A stretch of 64,000 bases of DNA from positions 2,170,001 to 2,234,000 of the forward strand of contig OZ231127.1 of assembly GCA_965153355.1 (NCBI GenBank), written 5' to 3'. The notes below the pieces were generated by a model. That model saw only the letters and a list, made by a program, of their open reading frames with translations. It ran no database searches and had not been told where the DNA came from. The translations under genes and the position numbers were made by a program. Origin of the DNA: Flaccisagitta enflata (Eukaryota > Chaetognatha > Sagittoidea > Aphragmophora). Positions 48,480-59,700 of this stretch are shown in pieces (the stretch's first letter is position 1; each line of letters begins with the position of its first letter).

Positions 48480-48516
48480 CGGAAAGACGGAAAGAAAGAC
48501 AGAAAGAAAGAAAGAG

Positions 48517-48566
<50 letters not shown>

Positions 48567-48567
48567 T

Positions 48568-48599
<32 letters not shown>

Positions 48600-48600
48600 A
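48236..48600. repeat. (GAAA)n tract
   Basis: Tetranucleotide purine repeat with GAAAA and GACGG variants. The Lys-Arg-Glu and Phe-Leu-Ser frames are artefacts, including the 420-residue minus frame that also crosses the (GA)n and (CA)n tracts. Confidence 0.95.
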
Positions 48601-48739
48601 AGGTAAAAAGAAAGATAGAAAGAAACCAACCCAGAAAGGGAGGGAATGTGATTCGACCCGAAGACCGACATCATATGAGGTATATATGAAGACATGAAGG
48701 AAGGAAAAAAGGTCATGGATGACGCCAGTACTAGAGGTG

Positions 48740-49070
<331 letters not shown>

Positions 49071-49224
49071 GACAGACTAAGAGAGACAGACTAAGAGAGA
49101 CAGAGATAGACAGACAGACAGACACACAGACAGAGAGCAGAGGGGTTGTAGGAAAAATTCGTTTTGCTCAGCCTTATCAAAGCTGGTCATTGAGTTGTTG
49201 TTGTGGCCTCTCCCTTTACCTGCC

Positions 49225-49560
49225 CCGTCTCTTTACTTGCCCTCTCCTACTTTTCCCTCTCCTTCTACTTACCCTCTCCCTTTAGTGGGCTTCACTTGCC
49301 CTCCTCTTCTTTTTGCCCTCTCCCTCTACTTGCCCTCTCCTACTTTTCCCTCTCCCTCTACCTGCCCTCTCCCTTTAGTTGGCTTTACTTGCTCTCCCCT
49401 TCTTTTTGCCCTCTTCCTCTAATTGCCCTCTCCCTCTACTTGTCTTCTCACTCTACCTGCCCTCTCCTTTTACTTGCCCTCCCTCTCCACCCACCCTCTC
49501 CTTAAATCTGCCCTCTCCCTCTGCTTGTCCTTTCCTTCCCTATTCCCGTCCTTACACCTT
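49225..49560. repeat. CTTGCCCTCTCC-type minisatellite
   Basis: Short units (TTGCCCTCTCCCTCTAC, 17-18 bp) with longer-range duplication: TTAGTGGGCTTCACTTGCCC near 49281 and a similar TTAGTTGGCTTTACTTGCTC near 49374, about 93 bp apart. Confidence 0.8.
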
Positions 49561-49707
49561 GATAAAATTTTGAATGTAATCTTCTCTCATGTTTGTTTAC
49601 TCACAAAAGGTGTTTCCTCAACTCAAGTTCTCTCTTGCGACTTAACGCAATCCATATCTATATCTTTATCTTTATCTCAATTCCATGAAGGCAATTTCCT
49701 CAACTAA

Positions 49708-49820
<113 letters not shown>

Positions 49821-50129
49821 ACAATAATTGGGAAAAAAATCGAAAAACGTTTTTCGATTTTTTGAGTTTTGCTTAGGAATTGATTTTTTCCATTTTCGCT
49901 TGAGATATTTTGAGGAAGTTGAGTCACGACTAGGCTCGCCTGAGTGCCAAGCAAATTGGCATAAAAAGATATACTTTTTACACCTTCTGGAAAAATCAGG
50001 GCACTGTCGGACCACTTTATAAGGCCATGAATTTTTTAATTTTTTTATTTTTTTCATTACTTTTTGATTTTCTCAAAGATCTTTATTTTTCATCGATCTC
50101 ACTGGCTCTTAAACAACAAAAATGAGTTC

Positions 50130-50230
50130 AGGCAGAGGGCAGAGGGAGGGAGGGAGAGGGAGGGAAGGGGAGAGGGAGGAGAGAGACGGAAGGAGAGGGA
50201 GGGAGAGAGGGAGGGAGGGAGAGGGAGTGG
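50130..50230. repeat. GGGA-rich tract
   Basis: GGGAGGGAGAGGGAGGGAAG-type purine sequence, the same kind as at 50920. Confidence 0.85.
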
Positions 50231-50234
50231 TGGA

Positions 50235-50910
50235 ACTAGTCGCCCAAGGGCAATATGTGGTCAAAGATACCCGTTGCCCTGCTTTGTATGTTAGTGTTTG
50301 TAAGTGATCGGTAGCAGGGCAGCGGCCCCCAAGGGGACGATGTCCCCTGTAGAGCGTAGGGGGACTTTTGTTCATTTGTTCATTCTTCCGTGCATTATTG
50401 AGGAGGCTAGGATTTGTGCCTCAAGGCCGGGATTTGAGCCTTCGAGGTTAGGATTTGAGCCTTTGAGGCTAGGATTTGAGCCTTGAGGCTGGGATTTGAG
50501 ACTTGAGGTTGGGATTAAGCCTTGAGGCTGATTTGAGTCTTTGCTGGGATTTGAGCCTTGAGGCTGGGATCTAGGCCATGAGGCTGTGATTTGAGCCTTG
50601 AGGCTGACTTGAGCCCTGAGGCAGGGATTTGAGCCTGGGGGCTGGGATCTGCTTTGAGGCTGGGATTAGTCATGCTGGGATTTTGACCCGAGGCTGAGAG
50701 ATTGAGCCTCGTGGCTGAGATTTGAGCCTGGAGGCTGAGATTTGAGCCGAGAGGTTGAGATTCGAGCCTCGAGGCTGAGACTTGAGTCTTGAGGCTGAGA
50801 TTTGACCACATGGGACGCACGCACGCACGCACTCCAATCTATCCAACGAAAAAGTCCCCTCTAGAAAGCTTACAGGACATTCAAGCCTCTCTTCGCCGCT
50901 GCCCAATGAG
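50235..50910 (-). mobile_element. Long CGCGACT-family copy, inner part
   Basis: CTAGTCGCCCAAGGGCAATA, then ACCCGTTGCCCTGCT...AGCAGGGCAGCGGCCCCC (50312) with AAGGGGACGATGTCCCCTGT. A core of TTGAGCCTTGAGGCTGGGAT-type units (~20 bp, 50400-50800) leads to the opposite arm AAAGTCCCCTCTAGAAAGC and GCCGCTGCCC (50895). The outer hairpin end is not found. Confidence 0.65.
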
Positions 50911-50919
50911 TATGGAGGG

Positions 50920-51770
50920 TTGGAGAGGGAGGAGAAGGAGGGAGGAAGAGGGAGGGAGGGAAGGAGAGGGAGGGAGGGAGGGGGAAGGAGAGTAGGAGGG
51001 AGAGGGGGAGGGGGAGGAAAAGGGAAGGAAAGAGAGAGGGGGAGGGAGGGAGAGAGGGTGAAGGGGAGGGAAAGGAAGGGAGAGAGAGGGAGGGAGGGGT
51101 AGGGGAAGGGAGAGATGGAGGGAGAGAGGGAGGGAGGGAGGGGAGGGAGAGGGAGAGAGAGAGGGGGAGGGAGAGCGAGAGGGGGAGGGTGAAGGGGAGG
51201 GAAAGGGAGGGAGAGAGGGAGGGAGGGAGAGGGGGACGGGGAGAGGGAGGGAGGGAGGGGGAGAGAGAGGGAGGGAGAGGGGGAAGGAGAGAGAGAGGGG
51301 AGGGAGAGCGAGAGGGAGAGGGAGAGGGAGAGAGAGGAAGGGACAGAGGGAGGGAGAGGGGGAGGGGGAGGAAAAGGGAAGGAAAGAGAGAGGGGGAGGG
51401 AGGGAGAGAGGGTGAAGGGGAGGGAAAGGAAGGGAGAGAGAGGGAGGGAGGGGTAGGGGAAGGGAGAGATGGAGGGAGAGAGGGAGGGAGGGAGGGGAGG
51501 GAGAGGGAGAGAGAGAGGGGGAGGGAGAGCGAGAGGGGGAGGGTGAAGGGGAGGGAAAGGGAGGGAGAGAGGGAGGGAGGGAGAGGGGGACGGGGAGAGG
51601 GAGGGAGGGAGGGGGAGAGAGAGGGAGGGAGAGGGGGAAGGAGAGAGAGAGGGGGAGGGAGAGCGAGTGGGAGAGGGGGAGGGAAAGGGAGGGAGAGAGA
51701 TGAAGGGAGGGAAGGGGGAAGGGATGGAGGGAGGGGAGAGTATAGAAGGGAGAGGGGAGAAGAGAGAAAG
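50920..51770. repeat. GGGA purine tract with 354-bp internal duplication
   Basis: About 850 bp of almost pure purine on the plus strand. The block from about 51011 to 51305 reappears, nearly unchanged, from about 51365 to 51659 (offset 354), including the rare markers GGAAAAGGGAAGG, GGGTGAAGGGG and GGGGACGGGGAG. Many GGG runs could form G-quadruplex or triplex. The Pro/Ser and Gly/Arg frames of 195-415 residues are artefacts. Confidence 0.9.
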
Positions 51771-51852
51771 TGGTAGATATGAGATATGACAGAGAGTTGA
51801 GTTGAGAAGTAGTGATACAGAGGTGAAGAAGAATACAGAGAAAGACATAGAC

Positions 51853-51915
51853 ACACACATGATTAACACACATAATACTACAAACACACACACATACACA
51901 CACATACACACACAC
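51853..51915. repeat. (CA)n-rich tract
   Basis: Short CA runs mixed with TACACA. Confidence 0.85.
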
Positions 51916-52700
51916 AATAATAATATTATTAATACATTACAATAAAATAGTTATGATTTTTTTATAATATAAATGCTTATTGAATGATCAGAAGATAATA
52001 ATACAACAGTAGAAAATAATACAGAAAAGAGAGAATGAAGTGAAGGAAAGGAAAATGGAGAAAAAACAGTGTTGTCAGTTGTTACTATCTTGCAGAATGC
52101 CGAAATATAAACAGCATTAAAACACTGAGAAGGACCATTCTTACATGTTTTATAAGATAAAATATTGGTTGTTAATTGTTGTAATGATGTTACATGTGTT
52201 GTGTTAATAGTTGTGTGGCACACTGTTTAACACATGCAATGAAGTTTTATTTATTTGATACTGCTACATAGATTTAGAGACAATTTGTAATATATAATGA
52301 TGCATTTAAAGCAAAGTCTAATATTTTTGCTGTGCTATATTGATCACCTTGCATATAGAAAAATGCGGAGATTGCTATCAAAAGACATTAGAAGAATCTC
52401 ACAACTGCTTTTCCTTCTGTTTTTCAAAATTTCATATAGAATCGCTATTTATTCAAACAGCAAAGCGAGTAATACCGCGCGAATAAACCAATCATGTCTC
52501 TTAACGTCTTCGCTTCACCTGATTTTATTAAATGATTTTGTTCGTTTTTTTCAGTCACCCATAATCTCAACTGAATTAGGTGCCAGTGCGGACAGAGGCT
52601 GATTTTCGACATTTAGTACAGTAATACACACACAATACATATTCATCACAGTACACAATATTCACAATAGTACCTACAAAGATACAGAAATAATATGTCA
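51916..52700. other. AT-rich unassigned stretch
   Basis: No gene or delimited repeat was recognised. Confidence 0.5.
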
Positions 52701-52709
52701 AATACACAG

Positions 52710-52788
<79 letters not shown>

Positions 52789-52806
52789 ACACAACACAAC
52801 ACACAC

Positions 52807-52842
<36 letters not shown>
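52710..52842. repeat. (CA)n microsatellite
   Basis: CA dinucleotides with GTCACAC and AAAAACACAACACAACAC interruptions. Confidence 0.95.
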
Positions 52843-52844
<2 letters not shown>

Positions 52845-53199
52845 AACAAGCAGAAAATATATTTTTTCACTATTTCATACTTATTACAATGAATAATTTA
52901 TTAAAATAAATGCTGTCAGTTTATACCCCAGTTTGTAATGGAATTCATTTGCGATTTGAATGCAGGATACAGCTCACCAGATAACGAAGAAACACAAATA
53001 TTCCCATACTCCAAATCTTATACATCAGCTTTAGATGATGTTTCTGGTTGGGAGGTAAATAAGGTAATCAATGAATCAAGCAAAGGGTCATCACATGCTT
53101 ATCCTATTTTATTTTTCTTGTTTTTTTATCTTAAAGGATTCGATAAATGGAAAGCAACTCGGGCGGTGATGATGATTATTTTATTTATTTAAGACAAGA

Positions 53200-54180
53200 C
53201 AGGACTATTTATCATTAAAGATCCAGATTTATCGCATTGATAATTTGATGACGACGGTCTGATGATTTATTTTACGACGATTTTGATAACGAAGATAAAG
53301 ACGATTTATTTGCATAAAGACGAGATCTATATTTACGCATAACGACTAGTATTTATCGACGACGCACGATTACGACGACGGACGACGATGACAGATGAAG
53401 ACATTTATCGGCATACCCATCGACGACGATGACTATAATGACGACGGAGATATTGATTTGGTTGACGACGACATTTATCATCAAGACAAGACAGATTTTA
53501 CGACGATGATTTTATTATTTTCATTGTTTTACACGACGCATTTAATTATAAAGACGATAACGACGAAATGATGACGCGAGACGACCATTTACGACGACGA
53601 TAATGACGATAGAGACTACGCAGATATTTTGATTACGATTAACGACGACGGATGATCATCGATTTTACGGTTCATTTATCTGGTATTATCATTAACGACG
53701 ACAGACGACGACGATGATATTGTCGATGATGAAGATGACGACGATGATTTAATAGCTGACGACGACGACGATTTATTTACGCACGACGACGACACCATCT
53801 ACGCAGATCCATATTTGATAATGACGCACGATTGATACATAGACGACAGATGACGATTTATACACGCACATTTATTTACGACGGTTTACTAACGCATTTA
53901 TCTGGATGACGCAGATACGACTTATTGGTGACCATTTACTTATTTACAGACGACATATCGAGACAGACAGAGATGACGATGACGACACACGATACGATCA
54001 CGGTTGGGCGATTTGTCGCAGAGCGATATCGAGGATTATGATTTATGAAGATAAAGAATGACGACACGACGATCGATTTACGCAGACGATGATCGAAGAT
54101 TTGATATTTATCGAACACACACTTATTATCGGTACACCTATTTATCATAATGGCACGACATTTGACGACGACGCCTTCAC
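53200..54180. repeat. Irregular GACGACGA / ATTTAT patchwork
   Basis: For about 1 kb, ACGACGA-type trinucleotides alternate irregularly with ATTTAT(C) and ACGCA words. There is no clean period and no long open frame. It may be an old GAC/GAT array invaded by A/T-rich drift, or a distinct degenerate satellite. Confidence 0.6.
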
Positions 54181-54199
54181 CAGCTTATAACTTCAACGT

Positions 54200-54450
54200 G
54201 ATTAGGCTTCAGGCAGCGGGAAATGGCGCTGATTGTTTTGAACATAATGCACGGCGGGTGACGATGGGTGGCAGACGGTGACACAGTAACGCGGTGAATC
54301 AGGTGAGCTTGGTGACACACGGGTACAGTGACACGTGGTGACGCGCACGGTAACGCGGTGATAGGACGCAGATGGGCAGATGGTGACATGAGACGGGCAG
54401 TGGCACAAGACAGCATGATAGACATGAGGCATGTTAGTGTGGTGACATCT
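54200..54450. repeat. GGTGACACGG-type degenerate repeat
   Basis: Units near 10-20 bp on GGTGACA(C)GC/GGTAACGCGGTGA. Short frames on both strands are repeat products. Confidence 0.6.
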
Positions 54451-55070
54451 CAAAGTGAATGCTTATGTACCATATTGCTGGTGATGGTGTATGCAGTGGA
54501 GTTTTATTGTGATACCGATGACGGGTGATACTAACCACAGGAACGATTGTGAGCACGTGCCACACTTTGAAGTGTGGTCTCAGATCGTCAAGAAGGCTCA
54601 TACGTGGTGAACACTGTACCTGCTGAATCCAGCAAAAACTGATTACATGATTCTTGTATGACGTAACTTAATCTGTTTCAGATGTCATTTTTCTATCATG
54701 TAGATAGTCTATGGCCCACCAGCTGGCTAACAGGCAGGTTTAGACAGCCTTTGTTGGCTGGAGGCTCACTGCCTTCTGTAAGTGGAAAATACAGGCACCA
54801 GGCCAACATTAAATATTACATCTACTTTGTTAATGACTTAACAAGGTTGATATACGGCAGAGCAAACATGATGGTTAGCAGGAAAGAGAAGAATCATGTG
54901 ATTCAACGGACGATGGTATCTATTGATCGAACTTGTCTGTTTCGGGAATTGTGAACCACAATTATTTCATGTCCAACACAGGATCGCAACTCAGTCATTA
55001 ATTTGATTTGATTTGTATCAGTTTGGAAAGAGCAGTGAGGCTAAAGGCCGCAAAAACACAAAGGAGGTAA
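54451..55070. other. Unassigned stretch
   Basis: A 90-residue frame (54682-54954) has no recognisable motif, and nothing else supports a gene. Confidence 0.4.
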
Positions 55071-55269
55071 AACAAGGCCGGATACACGGCTACCTAAGTC
55101 GCGTGCGGGTGAGCAGTGGCCATATTTGAGGTCACTCCATCATTTGGGCAGGAGCAGTGAGGCCAAAGCCCGCAAATACAAAAAAAGTGTGACGGGCCAA
55201 CGGACGGACTGACGCATGTACCGACGGACGGTCCAACGGACCAAAAAGCGAGTCCCGTAACACGCAACT
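55071..55269 (-). mobile_element. Short CGCGACT-family element
   Basis: AACAAGGCCGGATACACGGC, AAGTCGCGTGCGGGTGAGCA, GGCAGGAGCAGTGAGGCCAA, GACGGACTGACGCATG and the terminal GTCCCGTAACACGCAACT with AAAA. Confidence 0.8.
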
Positions 55270-55365
55270 AAAAAAATCAAAATGTGATGGACAGACGGTT
55301 GGACGGACGGATGGATGGAGGGACGAATGGACGAAGATAGGAGTAGAGTCGCGTAACCCGCGACT
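55270..55365 (-). mobile_element. CGCGACT-family hairpin end abutting the previous copy
   Basis: GACAGACGGTTGGACGGACG and GAGTCGCGTAACCCGCGACT with AAAA, directly after the previous copy's end. The two copies may be nested or joined end to end. Confidence 0.6.
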
Positions 55366-55589
55366 AAAAAGTATAAACAGACGAAAATAGTACAGTACGC
55401 TATGGACCAACCTCATATCAAGATGTCAAGACATATCTAAACTAAAATAAACTAAAATAAACTAAACTAAAAGTAAACTCTCGAATTATACAAACGAAAA
55501 TCTTTTCCGTTTTGAGCTGACGTTTTTGTGATTGTGTTGAACATTGCGGGGGCGTCTTATGAAAAAAATGCCGGCGTGACAATCTCTTT

Positions 55590-56080
55590 CTTTCAAACCA
55601 CCTGAGAACTAGGGATGTGGAAGCGAATGACCGCTTCCATTTTGGTGGGTGGGAGAGCTACTAGTATTTGAACTACAAAATGGAAGCGGAAGCGGAAGCG
55701 GAAGCGGTGGAAGCGGTGTGAAAAAATCAACCGCTTCCACATCCCTACTGAGAACAATATATTCACTTCACATCACCGTCACTAAATAAGCATCAGTCTT
55801 GCAGTGATTCTTGTATTTCTTTGTTTCAAACCACCTGAGAACAATGTATTCACTTAACATCACCGTCACTAAATAAGCCTCAGTCTTGCAGTGATTCTTG
55901 TATTTCTTTGTTTCAAACCACCTGAGAACAATATATTCACTTAACATCACCGTCACTAAATAAGCCTCAGTCTTGCAGTGATTCTTGTATTTCTTTGTTT
56001 CAAACCACCTGAGAACAAAATATTCACTTAACATCACCGTCACTAAATAAGCATCAGTCTTGCAGGGATTCTTGTATTTA
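55590..56080. repeat. 87-bp satellite, interrupted by a MITE
   Basis: CTGAGAACAATATATTCACT begins units at 55748, 55835, 55922 and 56009, exactly 87 bp apart. A partial unit lies to the left of the inserted MITE and a partial one at the right edge (to about 56080). A minus-strand frame (91 residues, 29-residue repeats) stays open only because 87 is divisible by three. Confidence 0.93.
55610..55747. mobile_element. hAT (Ac-like) MITE, 138 bp, exact 8-bp duplication
   Basis: The ends TAGGGATGTGGAAGCG and CGCTTCCACATCCCTA are exact complements. CTGAGAAC occurs on both sides (55602-55609 and 55748-55755). TAGGGATG ends with an 8-bp duplication are characteristic of Ac-type hAT elements. The interior has GGAAGCGGAAGCGG repeats and an AATGGAAGCGG/CCGCTTCCATT pair. 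No transposase. Confidence 0.92.
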
Positions 56081-56169
56081 GATAGAATCTTCAGGCGGAA
56101 GCGAAAGGGGTAAATGGTTATTGGTTAATAAACTCTTTCTCAATAGCATTTGTGAAGTGATGGCAAAAA

Positions 56170-56289
56170 AACAAGGCCAAGTAGGCCAATAGGTGCGACG
56201 TGTGGATCGTCGAACGAATGCGTTATCACCAACCGACCGACCGATCAACCGACGGACACAGCCAGTTATAGAGGTGCTTTGTCGCACCT
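56170..56289 (-). mobile_element. Short CGCGACT-relative with GGTGCGAC hairpin
   Basis: ACAAGGCCAAGTAGGCCAAT, then AGGTGCGACGTGTGG, CAACCGACCGACCGATCAAC and a terminal hairpin AGGTGCTTTGTCGCACCT with AAAA. It has the same plan as the family but a different hairpin sequence, and the subterminal AGGTGCGAC changes with it. Confidence 0.72.
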
Positions 56290-56734
56290 AAAAAGTGGAG
56301 AGTGAACATGTTAATTTGTAAAAGTGATTGCACAGAAAAGCCGGCAATGGAGAGAAAGCATTATAATATGTAAAAGTTTGACTCAAAGCAAAAAAAAAAA
56401 AAAGATCAAACATAAAAAAGAACAACCAATTTGAAGCAATGTGCATGCAAGAGACAGTTTGAATTGAGATATGCAAAGTGGCTTACACGCTAAAAAAAAC
56501 ACATAATAACATTGGAAAAAATAAGCGGAAAACCACTGATGCAATGAAACTGAAAAAAGCCTACTTTTAGTTGGCCCAGTGACATGAAATTTGAACTGCA
56601 GTCCCCCCAAACCTTTGGGCCGTCACAGTTAAAATTTCATCATGCGTGGCCGAAACGAAGTAAGCCTTTCACACTCTTTTATTTCCATATTGGTTTTCCG
56701 CCCAATTTTTGCACATGTGTTACAAGAAGAACAA

Positions 56735-59700
56735 GTGACGCGGGGTCGCAATATCATTGCGGACGGATGAGCAGGGGCGTCCAACCCCCCTGCCATAGTC
56801 CACACTCCACACCCCCCCCCCACACTTACCAACCTACACCTACCTAAATAGCATCTAAAACGCTCGTTTTCCCACTTTTCAACTTGAGCGTTACTGTGCA
56901 ATGGACCAATGAACCAACAGACGGACTATTGGATAGACAAAGCCTCTTATACCGTCAGAGGATCATTGGTTGGTAGAGCTTCATGAAAGTGGCGAATCCA
57001 GTGGCACCTATCAAGTTGGGTCTTAAAATGTGCGCATTATCTAGGGGAATACTAATCCAGGCTTGGTTGACCCAATTTCAGGTGGGGTGATCGAATGCCA
57101 CCAAAACTGCCTAAAATGGCCAAAATGGTCATTTTTGGCCATTTTGGCCCTTTAGCCTATCTTCAACTTGAAGCAGAGCCAAAATTTTGCATGCATATGT
57201 AGTAGACCCTAATGAAGTTGTATGTAAAAATTTGAAATTCTGAAAATTTTTAGGTATTTAAATTTAAAAACAGGTTTTTTTCGAGTATAGGTAAAGAAAA
57301 ATGATGTCTTAACCCCTCTTAAACTGACTGATTTGGACCAAATTTTTACTGGAGGTACATCACATCATGGACTACCTCCATGTAAAATTTCATCCAAATC
57401 GGAGCACTTTAAGTGCCAAAAATTCTTTTCGAAAATCCAAAATTGGAAAATAATGACTCTGAAAATTGTCTTTGAGCTGGTGGCATTGTCATAATACCGG
57501 GACGTATGAACCATGGGCCAAAATTCCTGATGACTGTTGGTGATGCCCTAAAAAAATTTCATGACCCTGAGAGCATTTTTTGGGTGTCAAATAAAAATTC
57601 TTTGAAGACTGTTAGACCGTAAATCGTGGAAATTGCTAATTTTAGGCCTTTTTTCAACCTGTACCCTAGAAAAAAGTTGAAATATGGTTTTGAAATTTTG
57701 CATGTACATGCAGTAGACCCCAATTGTTGTTGTAAAAATTTTGAAATTCTGAAAATTTTTAGGTACCTAAATTTGAAAAAAACAGGTTTTTTCCGAGTAT
57801 AAGTAAAGAAAAATGATGTCTAACTCTCTTTAAAATGACCGATTTGGACCAAATTTTTACTGGAGGTACATCACATCATGGACTACCTCCATGTAAATTT
57901 CATCCAAATCGGAGCACTTTAAGTGCCAAAATTTTTCGAAAATCCAAAATTGGAAAAAAAATGACTCTGAAATTTGTCTTTGAGCTGGTGGCATTGTCAT
58001 AATACCTTCAGGGACGTATGAACCATGGGCCAAAATTCCTTAAGATGACTGTTGGTGATGCCCTAAAAATTTCATGACCCTGAGAGCATTTTTTGGGTGT
58101 CAAATAAAAATTCTTTGAAGACTGTTAGACTGTAAATCGCGGAAATTGCCGATTTTTGGCCTTTTTTCAACCTGTACCCTAGAAAAAAGTTGAAATATGG
58201 TTCTGAAATTTTGCATGCACATGCAGTAGACCCTAATTAAGTTGTATGTAAAAAATTTTGAAATTCTGAAAATTTTTAGGTACCTAAATTTGAAAAAAAA
58301 CAGGTTTTTTCCGAGTATAAGTAAAGAAAAATGATGTTGTAACCCCTCTTTAAAATGACCGATTTGGACCAAATTTTTATTGGAGGTACATCGCATCATG
58401 GACTACCCACACTGTTTTTCAGGGGGGTCATAAAAGTTGTGAATCTCAAATTTTCAAACACTGTCTAGCAATGAGCGGTTTTTTTCTAGGGAAAGTAGAC
58501 ATAAATTGAGCCTGGAAAACAGTTTTATTTTTTCACCATTACTAATAAATTCATAGCTAATGATAGCTAAATATAAAAATGGTAATTATTGACCTTTTCA
58601 CAAAGAAGCTGAAAAAAAAATATAAAATCATAGAAAAACTAGGAGTTATGCATATGAATGAACTCAAAATTCATTGACGATTTTGAAAATGATGAAAGAA
58701 ATCTGAGAAAATGTGATATAGTATTATTTTATGTTAATTCAATAATGTGGATAGTGGAATTTGAGAGACTGGCTTTAATTTAAAAGGTTATATCACTTCA
58801 ACTAAGTAGCTACGCCAGATTGTAGTCTCTGGACAGACTGACAAACAGACAGACCAGGGACTATGATGAATATGATCCTTAATTTTCAATAAAAAGAGAT
58901 CATACTTTGAAAAACATTTCTGTAACATTAGTTGTGGACAGTCAGACCTTTGTTTAACTTTTTTTCTTTGTTCTAGAGTATTGAATTCTATGTAGATCTT
59001 AAAAGTTTAATGGACTAATGGTCTTCAAAAAAATGCTTATTTGACACCCAAAAAATGCTCTCAGGGTCATGAATTTTTTGGGGGGCATCACCAACAGTTC
59101 CCAAAAGGAATTTTAGCCCATGGTTTATACATACCTGCCATATCATAGAAATGTCTTTAGCTCAAAGACGATTTCCGGGGTCATTTTTATCCAATATTTT
59201 ATTTTCCAACACAATTTTTGGTACTTAACGTGCTCTGATTTGGAGGAAATTTTACATGGCAGTGGTGCATGATGTGAAGTTCCTCCAATTAAAATTTTTT
59301 CCAAATCGGTCAACATAAAGGGGGGAAACAACATCATTTTTTCTAAACTATACTCGAAAAAAACTTGTTTTTTTTTTTTAATTTAGGTACCTAAAATTTT
59401 TTTTGACATTCCATGTTTTTTACATAAAACATAATAGGGTCTATTACATGTGCAGGTAAAATTTCAGGACCATATTTCAACTTTTTTTTAGGTTACAGAT
59501 TGAAAAAGGCCAAAAATCGGCACCTGATTTTTGGTCTAACGGTTCTCAAAGACATTTGACACCCAAAAATGCTCTCAGGGTCATGAAATTTTTTTTGGGC
59601 ATCACCAACAGTCATGTTAAGAAATTTTGGTCCATGGTTCATATGTCCCTGTCCTATTATGGCAATGCCACCAGCTCAAAGACGATTTTCGAAGTCATTT

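Noticed and set aside
50670-51917. Pro/Ser-rich frames of 328-415 residues (mucin- or extensin-like)
   Set aside because: Three overlapping minus frames are open because the strand is nearly all pyrimidine. There is no sign of one selected frame.
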